From Neobacillus cucumis (lineage in GTDB: Bacteria; Bacillota; Bacilli; Bacillales_B; DSM-18226), in NCBI RefSeq assembly GCF_016107705.1, contig NZ_JAEHGC010000007.1, positions 1-64,000 on the forward strand: a DNA stretch of 64,000 bases, read 5' to 3'. Below the pieces are notes generated by a model, which searched no databases, had not been told where the DNA came from, and saw only the letters and a list, made by a program, of their open reading frames with translations. The translations under genes were made by a program, and so were the position numbers. This document shows, piece after piece, positions 1 to 7,693 of this stretch (position 1 is its first letter; every line of letters begins with the position of its first letter).

Positions 1-345
1 TCATAGGCTCATAGTTCCCATACTCTTTGAATTTTAGTTGGTACGGGCTCTATCCGGGCTTCATCGTTCCCATACACAGTGATTTTAGTTGGTGCGGGCA
101 CTGTCATAGGCTCATAGTTCCCATACACTTTGAATTTTAGTTGATACGGGCTCTATCCGGGCTTCATCGTTCCCATACACAGTGATTTTTAGTTGGTGCG
201 GGCACTGTCATAGGCTCAAAGTTCCCATACTCTTAAAATTTTAGTTGGTACGGGCTCTATCCGGGCTCCATCGTTCCCATACACTTAAAATTTTAGCCTC
301 TGTGGGCTCTATCCGGACTCCATCGTTCCCTTCCTATTGAGTTCT
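1..345. repeat. Tandem array of 51-52 bp repeats
   Basis: About seven imperfect head-to-tail copies of a 51-52 bp unit. The core GTTCCCATAC recurs at 14, 66, 117, 169, 221 and 273, and a decayed form sits at 324. Two unit types alternate, one with GGGCTCTATCCGGGCTTC and one with GTGCGGGCACTGTCATAGG, so a higher period of 103-104 bp is visible (1, 104, 208). The copies decay toward the right. The array touches the left edge and may continue. The remaining bases up to 446 are pyrimidine-rich and then AT-rich and show only the ribosome binding site of the next gene. There is no spacer diversity of the CRISPR kind. Confidence 0.9.
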
Positions 346-446
346 GGCCTTCATCCACCTTTTAAAGCTCCTCCTCTTTTACACCTTTTTCTATACACAA
401 AAACAATATGATAAAATAACATTACAAGGTTAGGTGGTGGAGATTT

Positions 447-1817
447 TTGAAAAATTATCATGAGTTATTAACAAAACAGCGAAATTTCTTTCAGAGTGGG
501 AAAACAAAAGAAATTTCCTATCGAATTCAAGCCCTGCAGGCACTGGGGCAGTTGATTCGCACAAATGAAACAGAAATCATGGCCGCTTTAAAAAAAGATC
601 TAAATAAAAGCGAATTTGATTCCTATATAACCGAATTAGGGATTGTACTCGAGGAGATTCGCTTCTCCCTTAAGCATGTTAAAAAATGGGCAAAGCCTAG
701 AAAAGTAAAAGCATCACTTGCTCAAATCGGTTCCAAAAGCTATATCTATCCGGAACCGTACGGTGTTACTTTAATTATTTCCCCATGGAACTATCCATTC
801 CAATTAGCGATTGCCCCGTTAATTGGTGCGATAGCAGCAGGAAACTGCGCCGTTTTAAAGCCTTCAGAGCTGACACCGGACACCTCAAAGCTAATAGCAA
901 CATTAATTTCCAAAACCTTTCCTGAAGAATATATCACCGTCGTGGAAGGCGCTGTTGAAACAAGTCAGGCCCTTTTAAATGAAAACTTTGATTATATCTT
1001 CTTCACGGGAAGTGTTTCGGTCGGTAAAGTCATCATGGAAGCCGCTGCTAAAAATTTAACTCCCGTAACACTCGAATTGGGTGGGAAAAGTCCTTGTATT
1101 ATACATAAGGATGCCAATCTAAAATTGGCAGCAAAACGGATTGCCTGGGGGAAATATTTAAATGCAGGACAAACCTGTGTGGCCCCTGATTATTTATATG
1201 TCCATTGCGACATTAAGGAAGAATTTTTGAACGCATTGGTTAACGCCATTGAAGAACTGTATAGTAGCAATGTATTTAATAGCGGAACATTTACAAAAAT
1301 AGTCAGTAAGAGGCACTTTAAACGCTTACTTGGTTTTCTTTCCAATGGGGAAGTTTACTACGGTGGAAAGCAGGACTTGAAATCACTAACCATTGAACCT
1401 ACCATTCTTGATCACATTTCGTGGAATGATTCCGTCATGCAGGATGAAATTTTCGGTCCCATCCTTCCTGTCCTAGAATATGATACTGCTGAAAAAATGG
1501 TTGAAAAAATAAATGCCCGGCCTAAGCCGCTTGCCCTTTACCTTTTTTCAGATAGCAATGAATTTCAGTCACTCATTTTAAATCAGATTTCATTCGGCGG
1601 CGGCTGTATTAATGATACGGTTTATCATCTCAGCTCCCCCTACCTGCCCTTTGGAGGCGTTGGCGAAAGCGGGATTGGTGCCTACCATGGGAAAGGCAGT
1701 TTTGATGTCTTTTCTCATGAAAAAAGTGTCCTAAAACAAACAACCTCTTTTGATCTGCCCTTCCGCTATCCGAACCGCAAAAACGCTTTAAAACAAATTA
1801 AAATGTTTATAAAATAA
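447..1817 (+). CDS. NAD(P)-dependent aldehyde dehydrogenase, YwdH-like
   Basis: Oxidises aliphatic or aromatic aldehydes to carboxylic acids in the cytoplasm. It is 456 residues long, the size of the short class-3 and AlkH/YwdH-type aldehyde dehydrogenases rather than the 480-500 residues of the common class. Visible motifs are the cofactor-site SPWNYPF near residue 113, LELGGKSP with the general-base Glu, and NAGQTCVAPDY with the catalytic Cys near 246. The start is a TTG preceded by GGTGGTGGAG. The gene stands alone and is closed by a hairpin terminator shared with the convergent pterin dehydratase. It is a different branch from the CoA-acylating dehydrogenases of the microcompartment loci below. 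The exact substrate cannot be read from sequence. Confidence 0.9.
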   Translation: MKNYHELLTKQRNFFQSGKTKEISYRIQALQALGQLIRTNETEIMAALKKDLNKSEFDSYITELGIVLEEIRFSLKHVKKWAKPRKVKASLAQIGSKSYIYPEPYGVTLIISPWNYPFQLAIAPLIGAIAAGNCAVLKPSELTPDTSKLIATLISKTFPEEYITVVEGAVETSQALLNENFDYIFFTGSVSVGKVIMEAAAKNLTPVTLELGGKSPCIIHKDANLKLAAKRIAWGKYLNAGQTCVAPDYLYVHCDIKEEFLNALVNAIEELYSSNVFNSGTFTKIVSKRHFKRLLGFLSNGEVYYGGKQDLKSLTIEPTILDHISWNDSVMQDEIFGPILPVLEYDTAEKMVEKINARPKPLALYLFSDSNEFQSLILNQISFGGGCINDTVYHLSSPYLPFGGVGESGIGAYHGKGSFDVFSHEKSVLKQTTSFDLPFRYPNRKNALKQIKMFIK

Positions 1818-1850
1818 ACCCAGCCAAACGGCTGGGTTCACCTTTTTATT
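1817..1850. terminator. Bidirectional rho-independent terminator
   Basis: A perfect 9 bp stem AACCCAGCC / GGCTGGGTT with an AAAC loop is followed by a T-rich stretch. It separates the aldehyde dehydrogenase from the convergent pterin dehydratase and can serve both. Confidence 0.85.
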
Positions 1851-2134
1851 TGTAAAAAAAATTCATCATATTTTTTGGCTAAGTCAAAGTCTAAAGCCGT
1901 TAACCCTTTTGCATGCCATGAGGTAATCTTTAAGGTAACCATTTTATAGTCGATAGAAATAAACGGATGATGATTGGCCTTTTCTGACAGGTCCGCCACT
2001 TGCTGAACAAATTCCATACCATTTAAATATTCATTGAAACGATACTTTCGTTCAATCCATTTTGTGTCTGTTAGCATCCAACTTGGAACAGTCGTTAATT
2101 TCTCTTGAATTTCCTGATCGGTTAACTTTTGCAT
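1838..2134 (-). CDS. 4a-hydroxytetrahydrobiopterin dehydratase (PCD/DCoH family)
   Basis: Dehydrates 4a-hydroxytetrahydropterin, normally to recycle the cofactor of aromatic amino acid hydroxylases. The protein has 98 residues, the usual length, and carries the family signature: EKANHHPF near residues 51-58, then a Trp-His pair at ITSWHAKGLT near 71-80. These are the histidines and tryptophan of the pterin-binding site. The start ATG is preceded by AAGGGGGAGAGG. No phenylalanine hydroxylase lies nearby, so its partner is not visible here. Some bacterial members may instead serve molybdopterin or folate-type cofactors. Confidence 0.9.
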   Translation of the reverse strand: MQKLTDQEIQEKLTTVPSWMLTDTKWIERKYRFNEYLNGMEFVQQVADLSEKANHHPFISIDYKMVTLKITSWHAKGLTALDFDLAKKYDEFFLQIKR

Positions 2135-2147
2135 TTTCCTCTCCCCC

Positions 2148-2187
2148 TTAAAATAAAAAACACTACTTTATAAATAGAAAGCAGTGT
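2148..2187 (-). terminator. Rho-independent terminator of the small gene at 2197
   Basis: On the minus strand a stem ACACTGCTTT / AAAGTAGTGT (one G-U pair) is followed by a run of Ts. It ends the small gene upstream before the pterin dehydratase begins. Confidence 0.75.
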
Positions 2188-2196
2188 CTTATTTCT

Positions 2197-2445
2197 CTAG
2201 CTGATTTGTTCTTCATTATTTTCTAAATTTATTAATAACCGTTTATTTGGAATTTGCGTGAGATTCGCCTTTTTCAATAAGTAGGATAAATGTTCGACCG
2301 GCATGGAACCTCGACCTTTGTTTTCTCCAAGACTAAATTGGACCGTGACTCCATTATTACTGGTAATGGTCATCGTTTCCGCGGAATTGAAATTACCTTG
2401 GATTCCTTGAGAAATTTGATATTTTGTTCCTTCTTCTATTAGCAT
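2197..2445 (-). CDS. Small protein of unknown function (82 aa)
   Basis: I do not recognise this family. The start was placed at the ATG at 2445 because AAAAGGAGTT lies seven bases before it. A longer reading from an ATG at 2466 has no ribosome binding site. The protein begins MLIEEGTKYQ, is polar, has no signal peptide or membrane segment, and alternates short beta-like stretches (MTITSNNGVTVQFSLG) before a possible helix (VEHLSYLLKKANLT). It has its own terminator, so it looks like a real monocistronic gene. Function unknown. Confidence 0.6.
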   Translation of the reverse strand: MLIEEGTKYQISQGIQGNFNSAETMTITSNNGVTVQFSLGENKGRGSMPVEHLSYLLKKANLTQIPNKRLLINLENNEEQIS

Positions 2446-2697
2446 TTGATAACTCCTTTTACTCATTTGCTAATAGTATGCCTCAGCCAAATTTATACAT
2501 ACATAATTTTACCATATTCGGACACAACCTTCTCCCTAAATTAAATTATCTTTTTCAGATAATTATGTTAAATATTTTAAATACCTTTCATTTCCCAGTT
2601 CTCCTTTTGAATTTCTGTGTTATAATGTTTTTCGGCATAAGTATAGAAATATACTAAATGCGGGTGGGAGAGGGAGAATACGAAAGTGTGATAAAAA

Positions 2698-3987
2698 ATG
2701 AAGGGAGTTTTCAAGCTTAAAGAACACAAAACAAATTTGAAAAAGGAGGTTATGGCAGGGTTTACATCATTTTTTTCCATCGTCTATATTATTGCAGTAA
2801 ATGGACATATTTTGCATGACTCAGGAATGCCGCTGGAAGCAGGGATCATTGCAACCATATTTTCCTCGCTTGCAGGATGCTTGCTCGCTGCCTTTGTTCC
2901 GAATGCACCACTAATGATTGTACCCGGAATGGGCATTAATGCCTTATTTACGTACACCTTTGTTGGATCGCTTGGTTTAAGTTATCAGGAAGCCTTAGGA
3001 GCGGTTGTCGTTTCGGGTGTGTTATTTGCAGTTATCGCTTTTTCTAAATTAGCTTCGATTATTTCTAGGTCGATTCCATCGTCATTAAAAGAAGCAATCA
3101 CTGTAGGAATTGGCTTGTTTATCGCCTTTATTGGCCTTCAAAAAAGCGGACTAATAGTAGAAAACCCGAATAATTTCGTGGCTTTGGGTGACTTATCGTC
3201 CCCGATTGTGCTAGCTTCTATTATTAACCTAGTGATTACCTTGTTTTTATTTTTGAAAAAGGTTCCGGGAAATTTTTTAATTAGTATCATTTTAGGTACA
3301 TTTACATCCTATTTTTTAGGTGTGATTGATTTTTCCCATATGGATAAAGGATTCATTTCGTTAAACGATTATCGAAATGTTTTTTTAAGCTTTGACTTTG
3401 GAAAAATGGCCACGATCCCATTTTGGACTGCAACCTTCTCACTTACATTAGTGTTAGTATTTGAGAACATAGGAATCCTGCATTCACAAGTAGATGGGAT
3501 GCTTAAGGCACCTGAGAAAAATGGTAAAGCATTGCGTGCAGTCTCCATTTCTGCGATTTTGTGCGGACTTATAGGCACCAGCCCTCCGGTTTCAACGGTT
3601 GAATCGGCTGCTGGAATTACTGCTGGTGGAAGAACAGGTTTAACCTCTGTTGTAACAGGAATCCTTATTTTAATGTCCCTTTTCTTCCTGCCTTTGATCA
3701 AATTGGTTCCAAATGCTGCCATCGCACCCATTTTGATAATTTTGGGCGGATTAATGTTAACAAATATTGTAAACATTGATTTTACGGATTTTACGGAGGC
3801 ATTTCCTGCTTTTTTAATCATCCTGATGATTCCGTTAACCTATAGTATCGTGGACGGAATTGCCTTCGGATTTATTGCGTATCCGTTAGTCAAGCTGTTT
3901 ACAAATAAACATAAGCAGTTATCTATACCGATATTTATTATTTCTTTCTTATTTTTAACGAATTTTCTGCTTCACTCCATAGGGTAA
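2698..3987 (+). CDS. AzgA-family purine permease (PbuG/PbuO type)
   Basis: Proton-coupled uptake of hypoxanthine, guanine or adenine through the membrane. The protein has 429 residues and about twelve hydrophobic segments, matching the family. The N-terminal MAGFTSFFSIVYIIAVNG and the conserved VPGMGINALFTY near residue 80 and TSPPVSTVESAAGITAGGRTG near 300 are AzgA hallmarks that set it apart from UraA/PbuX-type uracil and xanthine permeases. The ATG is poorly placed relative to the GGGAGAGGGAG about 20 bases upstream, so the start is less certain than the gene. I looked for a purine riboswitch in the 230 bases upstream and did not see one. It is a purine, not pyrimidine, carrier, so it is probably not the uptake system for the pyrimidine cluster at 22-31 kb. 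Confidence 0.9.
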   Translation: MKGVFKLKEHKTNLKKEVMAGFTSFFSIVYIIAVNGHILHDSGMPLEAGIIATIFSSLAGCLLAAFVPNAPLMIVPGMGINALFTYTFVGSLGLSYQEALGAVVVSGVLFAVIAFSKLASIISRSIPSSLKEAITVGIGLFIAFIGLQKSGLIVENPNNFVALGDLSSPIVLASIINLVITLFLFLKKVPGNFLISIILGTFTSYFLGVIDFSHMDKGFISLNDYRNVFLSFDFGKMATIPFWTATFSLTLVLVFENIGILHSQVDGMLKAPEKNGKALRAVSISAILCGLIGTSPPVSTVESAAGITAGGRTGLTSVVTGILILMSLFFLPLIKLVPNAAIAPILIILGGLMLTNIVNIDFTDFTEAFPAFLIILMIPLTYSIVDGIAFGFIAYPLVKLFTNKHKQLSIPIFIISFLFLTNFLLHSIG

Positions 3988-3998
3988 AGTGGAACGAA

Positions 3999-4027
3999 AA
4001 GAGAGGGGCAGCCTCCTCTCTTTTTAT
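3999..4027. terminator. Rho-independent terminator
   Basis: Stem AAGAGAGG / CCTCTCTT followed by Ts lies just after the permease stop and just at the end of the convergent DUF1292 gene. Confidence 0.8.
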
Positions 4028-4293
4028 TCTTCCTTGTCCAATATTTCTTCAAAAGCATATGAGACCTTTGTAAATTCTTCATCGCTTTCAATCGCTGACA
4101 AATCGCCGTCTTCATCTACTTTAAGAAAGAAAATATCAATATCTTCTTCAGTTTCCTGCTCTACGTCTTCAACAAAACCGACGGCTACATAGTCTGTTCC
4201 TTCAATTGTTAAAACGCCTAGAACCTCTACTTCTTGCTCCTCATCATTTTCGTCACCAATCGTAAAGACTTCTCCAACTTCAACTTTTTCCAT
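4024..4293 (-). CDS. DUF1292 family acidic protein
   Basis: A very acidic 89-residue cytoplasmic protein of the DUF1292 family, common in Bacillaceae (for example YrzB). The sequence starts with GEVFTIGDENDEEQEVEVLGVLTIEGTDYVAV in register with the family (a beta-rich core) and ends with a Glu-rich tail. Function is not established for the family. The ATG has GAGGAG nine bases upstream. The gene stands alone. Confidence 0.85.
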   Translation of the reverse strand: MEKVEVGEVFTIGDENDEEQEVEVLGVLTIEGTDYVAVGFVEDVEQETEEDIDIFFLKVDEDGDLSAIESDEEFTKVSYAFEEILDKEE

Positions 4294-4494
4294 TCTGTTT
4301 TACTCCTCTCGTTTTCCAATTTGCACCTAGCAACAGTATCCCAAAACAGGAGAAATTTCATGCTAAAATTGTCCTATTTTGTATTTTATTTCACTAAAAT
4401 TGTCATTTCTTGCGCTTTCCCAGGAAAATACTCGGGAAATTTTTTAAAGGAAAGGAAATTAGCTTTGTCGAATAGATGTTCATGGAGGTGTTTT

Positions 4495-5340
4495 ATGAAT
4501 AATGAAATTATAGAGAAAATTGTCGGATGCATGGCATCAAATGTTGGAATGTCGGATATTCAAAAAATTCAGACGAATCATCGTATTAAATTAGCTGAGT
4601 TCTGGAAGATTGAAGATGGAAAAAAGATACTTGAGGTAGGTTGTGGACAAGGAGATACAACAGCCGTTTTAGCTCATTTTGTCGGAGAAAATGGACTGGT
4701 TCATGGTATTGATATTGGTTCACCAGACTATGGAAGTCCGATTTCATTAGGTGAATCTGCTACCTATTTAAAAAAATCACCGCTAGGTAAACAAATTAAA
4801 ATCGATTTTGAAATTGATTTATTATCCCCTAATGTTGATTTTCCTGATCATTCTTTCGATTATATTGTATTTTCTCATTGTTCTTGGTACTTAAAATCTC
4901 ACGAAGAATTAACGGAAGTTCTAAAAAAAGTGAAAAAATGGGGAAAACGGCTTTTGTTTGCAGAATGGGATACACGAATCACCGAAATGGAACAGTACCC
5001 TCACCTCCTTTCTATTCTCATCCAGGCGCAATATGAAGCATATAAAACGGAAAGTGATTCGAATGTGCGAACACTTTTTACTCCTAATGATTTGAGAGAA
5101 ATTGCCCAAAATGCGGGCTGGAACATCATTAGAGATACTACAATCATTTCTCCTGAATTGCAGGATGGCACATGGGAAGTACAGAAAGTATTATCCGATG
5201 TAAATGCTGAACTAAAAGAAATTCATCCTATGCCCATGAAAATAAAGAGTCTCATTCCTTCAGAAGTAAAGATGTTGGAAGACGCAATTCAGTCGAAAGG
5301 GATTAAACCATTGTCAGTGCACGCCTTCATTGCAAAATAA
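4495..5340 (+). CDS. Class I SAM-dependent methyltransferase
   Basis: Transfers a methyl group from S-adenosylmethionine to an unknown acceptor. Motif I is ILEVGCGQGDTTAVLA near residue 46, motif II region GIDIG near 73, and VDFPDHSFDYIVFSHCSWYL near 120 matches the methyltransferase-11 type. The start at 4495 has GGAGGTG five bases upstream. An open frame extends further left to 4234 but has no ribosome binding site there. The length is 281 residues. The gene is monocistronic with its own terminator. The substrate cannot be inferred. Confidence 0.85.
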   Translation: MNNEIIEKIVGCMASNVGMSDIQKIQTNHRIKLAEFWKIEDGKKILEVGCGQGDTTAVLAHFVGENGLVHGIDIGSPDYGSPISLGESATYLKKSPLGKQIKIDFEIDLLSPNVDFPDHSFDYIVFSHCSWYLKSHEELTEVLKKVKKWGKRLLFAEWDTRITEMEQYPHLLSILIQAQYEAYKTESDSNVRTLFTPNDLREIAQNAGWNIIRDTTIISPELQDGTWEVQKVLSDVNAELKEIHPMPMKIKSLIPSEVKMLEDAIQSKGIKPLSVHAFIAK

Positions 5341-5346
5341 AATCGC

Positions 5347-5376
5347 AAAAATGGCTTGGTTTCCAAGCCATTTTTG
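5347..5376 (+). terminator. Rho-independent terminator of the methyltransferase
   Basis: Stem AAAAATGGCTTGG / CCAAGCCATTTTT with a three-base loop and T tract. Confidence 0.9.
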
Positions 5377-5441
5377 TTTTCTTCAACCTCCCCGCCTTAC
5401 CTCTTTCCTCAAAACATTAAAATGATCCATCATAACTAATT

Positions 5442-5458
5442 TGCATAAGTATTATGCA
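5442..5458. promoter_or_regulatory. Inverted repeat upstream of the LysR gene, likely operator
   Basis: A perfect inverted repeat TGCATAA-GTA-TTATGCA lies 74 bases before the LysR-type gene. A possible -10 box TATGAT follows at 5492-5497 with TTAGAA 18 bases before it. LysR-type regulators usually bind such dyads (T-N11-A) to control themselves and the next genes. The assignment is inference from position. Confidence 0.55.
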
Positions 5459-5531
5459 TATTAACAATTAGAAGTTATCTAAAAATAAGAGTATGATAAA
5501 GGAGTAAATAAAAAACGGATGGGGTATTCAA

Positions 5532-6413
5532 ATGGAATGGGATCAAATCAATTATTTTCAAACCGTAGCAAAAGTCCAGCATTTTACAAAGGCTGCAAAA
5601 CTACTTTCCATATCCCAGCCGGCGCTCAGTCGATCCATTGCCAATCTTGAAGAAGAATTAGGTGTTCAGCTTTTTGATCGGAAAGGCAGGAATATATATT
5701 TAAATCGATATGGAGAAATGTTCTTAAACCGCGTGGAGCAATCCATCAAGCAAATTGAAATAGGCAAACAAGAAATATGGGATGAAATTCACCCAGATCA
5801 GGGATCGATTGCATTGTCTTTCTTACCATCACTTGGCACGAGTGTGGTACCGAAGATTTTAAGTTCTTATCAAGGTAAATTTGCCCATGTTAAATTTCAA
5901 TTACATCAAGCATCCAATCAGCAAATTATTAATCAATTAAAGTCGAGAAAAGTGGATCTCGCACTCATCATGCATTTACACGATGATAAAGAACTAATCT
6001 ATGAGCCACTTTTAACCGAAGATTTGTTCCTGATTGTTTCAAATGATCACTGGCTCGCTGACCATAAGGAAGTAGATTTAAAAATAATTGAAAACGAACC
6101 AATTATCTCCTTTAAAGATGGATATGAATTACAGGCAATTATTCATCATTTATGCCACAAAGCAGGTTTTTCACCCAATGTTGTGTTTGAAGGAGAGGAT
6201 GTAGGTACGGTCTCCGGATTAGTTGGTGCAAAATTAGGTGTTTCTCTAGTTCCTGATTTACAGGTTTTGGATAAAAGCAAAATCAGGCTTATACGCGTAA
6301 ATAACCCTATATGCAAGAGGGAAATAGGAATTGCGTGGTTAAAAGATTGTTACAAATCCCCTGTCGTCGAACGTTTTATTCCGTTTGTACAGCGTTTATT
6401 TAAAATCAAATAA
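5532..6413 (+). CDS. LysR-family transcriptional regulator, YybE-like
   Basis: A 293-residue LysR regulator. The N-terminal winged helix-turn-helix (FQTVAKVQHFTKAAKLLSISQPALSRSI, residues 9-36) is typical, followed by a linker helix and a substrate-binding domain of two lobes. It is followed 17 bases later by an MFS exporter on the same strand, which repeats the B. subtilis yybE-yybF arrangement, so it most likely controls that transporter. The ligand is unknown. The ATG at 5532 is preceded by GATGGGG. Confidence 0.88.
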   Translation: MEWDQINYFQTVAKVQHFTKAAKLLSISQPALSRSIANLEEELGVQLFDRKGRNIYLNRYGEMFLNRVEQSIKQIEIGKQEIWDEIHPDQGSIALSFLPSLGTSVVPKILSSYQGKFAHVKFQLHQASNQQIINQLKSRKVDLALIMHLHDDKELIYEPLLTEDLFLIVSNDHWLADHKEVDLKIIENEPIISFKDGYELQAIIHHLCHKAGFSPNVVFEGEDVGTVSGLVGAKLGVSLVPDLQVLDKSKIRLIRVNNPICKREIGIAWLKDCYKSPVVERFIPFVQRLFKIK

Positions 6414-6430
6414 AGGAGTATCCATTAAAA

Positions 6431-7657
6431 ATGAGTTATATTCAGCGTGGGACACGAACATTTAAAATGGTCAATTTGGCTTTATTTGCCGGTGGTTTTA
6501 GCACGTTTGCTATCCTTTGGGGTACACAGCCTCTGCTGCCGGATATCTCAAAGGAATTCCATGTTTCACCGGCCATGTCTAGTTTAAGTCTTTCATCTAC
6601 AACCATTGCGTTATCGATTAGTCTTTTAATTGCCGGCTCATTATCGGAAGTTTTTGGGCGCAAATCGGTTATGACAATCTCTTTAGTTTTATCATCCATT
6701 CTTGCGCTTTTAACGGCCTTTACGCCGAATTTTCATCTATTACTCTTGGGCAGAATCCTTCAAGGAATTTCACTTGCTGGTTTGCCTGCTGTGGCCATGG
6801 CTTATTTAGGCGAGGAAATCGAACCGAAAAGCTTAGGCATGGCGATGGGGTTATACATCAGCGGGAACTCGATTGGCGGCATGTCCGGCCGGATCATCAG
6901 CGGGATTTTAACTGATTATTTTAACTGGCATGTGGCGTTAATTGGGATTGGAATCATTAGTTTATTAGCAAGTGTTGTTTTTATATTTACCTTACCGCAA
7001 TCAACCCATTTCCAGCCGCAAAGGTTTGCTATGAAACCACTAATCCACTCCTTGTTTAGCCAATTTAAGGAACCTGGACTCATTTATTTATTTCTCATTG
7101 GCTTTTTATTAATGGGAAGTTTTGTTTCATTATACAACTATATTGGATTTCAGTTAATCAAACCGCCTTATTCTTTAAGTCAAACCTTGGTTGGATTTAT
7201 TTTTATTGTGTATATTGTCGGGACCTTTAGTTCAACGTGGATGGGAATGCTGGCGGATCAATATGGGAAAAAAAGAATTTTACAATTGTCGTTGTTAATT
7301 TTATTAATTGGGGTATTTGTAACGCTTAACGCTCATTTATGGGTGAAGATTTTAGGAATCGCAATCTTTACTTTCGGATTTTTCGCCTGTCATTCGATTG
7401 CAAGCGGCTGGGTTGGCAAGACGGCAACTCACGATAAAGCACAGGCTGCATCTTTATATTTATTTTTCTATTATGCGGGATCAAGTATTGGTGGAACCGT
7501 AAGTGGGATCTTCTACAGTGATTTCGGCTGGATTGGGGTAGTTTCGATGATTGGCAGTCTTGCGATTATTTCCATACTAGTATCGATTCGTTTAGGAAAT
7601 ATTTCAAAAAAGAAAATAACGGTTTCCACTCATAAACAATTAATAAAAAGCAATTAA
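6431..7657 (+). CDS. MFS transporter, YybF-like
   Basis: A 408-residue major facilitator protein with about twelve membrane segments. The conserved loop-2 motif appears as GSLSEVFGRKSVMT near residue 75, and GRILQGISLAG follows near 115. The second half carries ADQYGKKRILQ near 276. This is the drug/arabinose exporter type. The ATG has AAAGGAG 13 bases upstream and lies 17 bases after the LysR gene, so the two are co-transcribed. It probably exports a small molecule sensed by the regulator. Confidence 0.85.
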   Translation: MSYIQRGTRTFKMVNLALFAGGFSTFAILWGTQPLLPDISKEFHVSPAMSSLSLSSTTIALSISLLIAGSLSEVFGRKSVMTISLVLSSILALLTAFTPNFHLLLLGRILQGISLAGLPAVAMAYLGEEIEPKSLGMAMGLYISGNSIGGMSGRIISGILTDYFNWHVALIGIGIISLLASVVFIFTLPQSTHFQPQRFAMKPLIHSLFSQFKEPGLIYLFLIGFLLMGSFVSLYNYIGFQLIKPPYSLSQTLVGFIFIVYIVGTFSSTWMGMLADQYGKKRILQLSLLILLIGVFVTLNAHLWVKILGIAIFTFGFFACHSIASGWVGKTATHDKAQAASLYLFFYYAGSSIGGTVSGIFYSDFGWIGVVSMIGSLAIISILVSIRLGNISKKKITVSTHKQLIKSN

Positions 7658-7692
7658 CGGGCAAAACCAATTTGGTTTGCCCGCTTTTATTT
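7658..7692. terminator. Rho-independent terminator
   Basis: Stem CGGGCAAA / TTTGCCCG around CCAATTTGG, then a T-rich run. It closes the LysR-MFS operon and may also end the convergent helicase. Confidence 0.85.
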
Positions 7693-7693
7693 T

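Noticed and set aside
1..345. CRISPR-like array
   Set aside because: The repeats are contiguous and similar throughout, with no unique spacers and no cas genes in the window.
2467..2697. Purine riboswitch before the AzgA permease
   Set aside because: I looked for the conserved three-way-junction core and did not find it. There is also no terminator-like leader.
3369..3821. 150-codon open frame antisense to the purine permease
   Set aside because: It lies fully inside a clearly real gene, has no ribosome binding site and no recognisable motif.
2698..3987. AzgA permease as uracil transporter for the pyrimidine cluster
   Set aside because: Its motifs are those of purine permeases, and it lies 18 kb away on the other strand.
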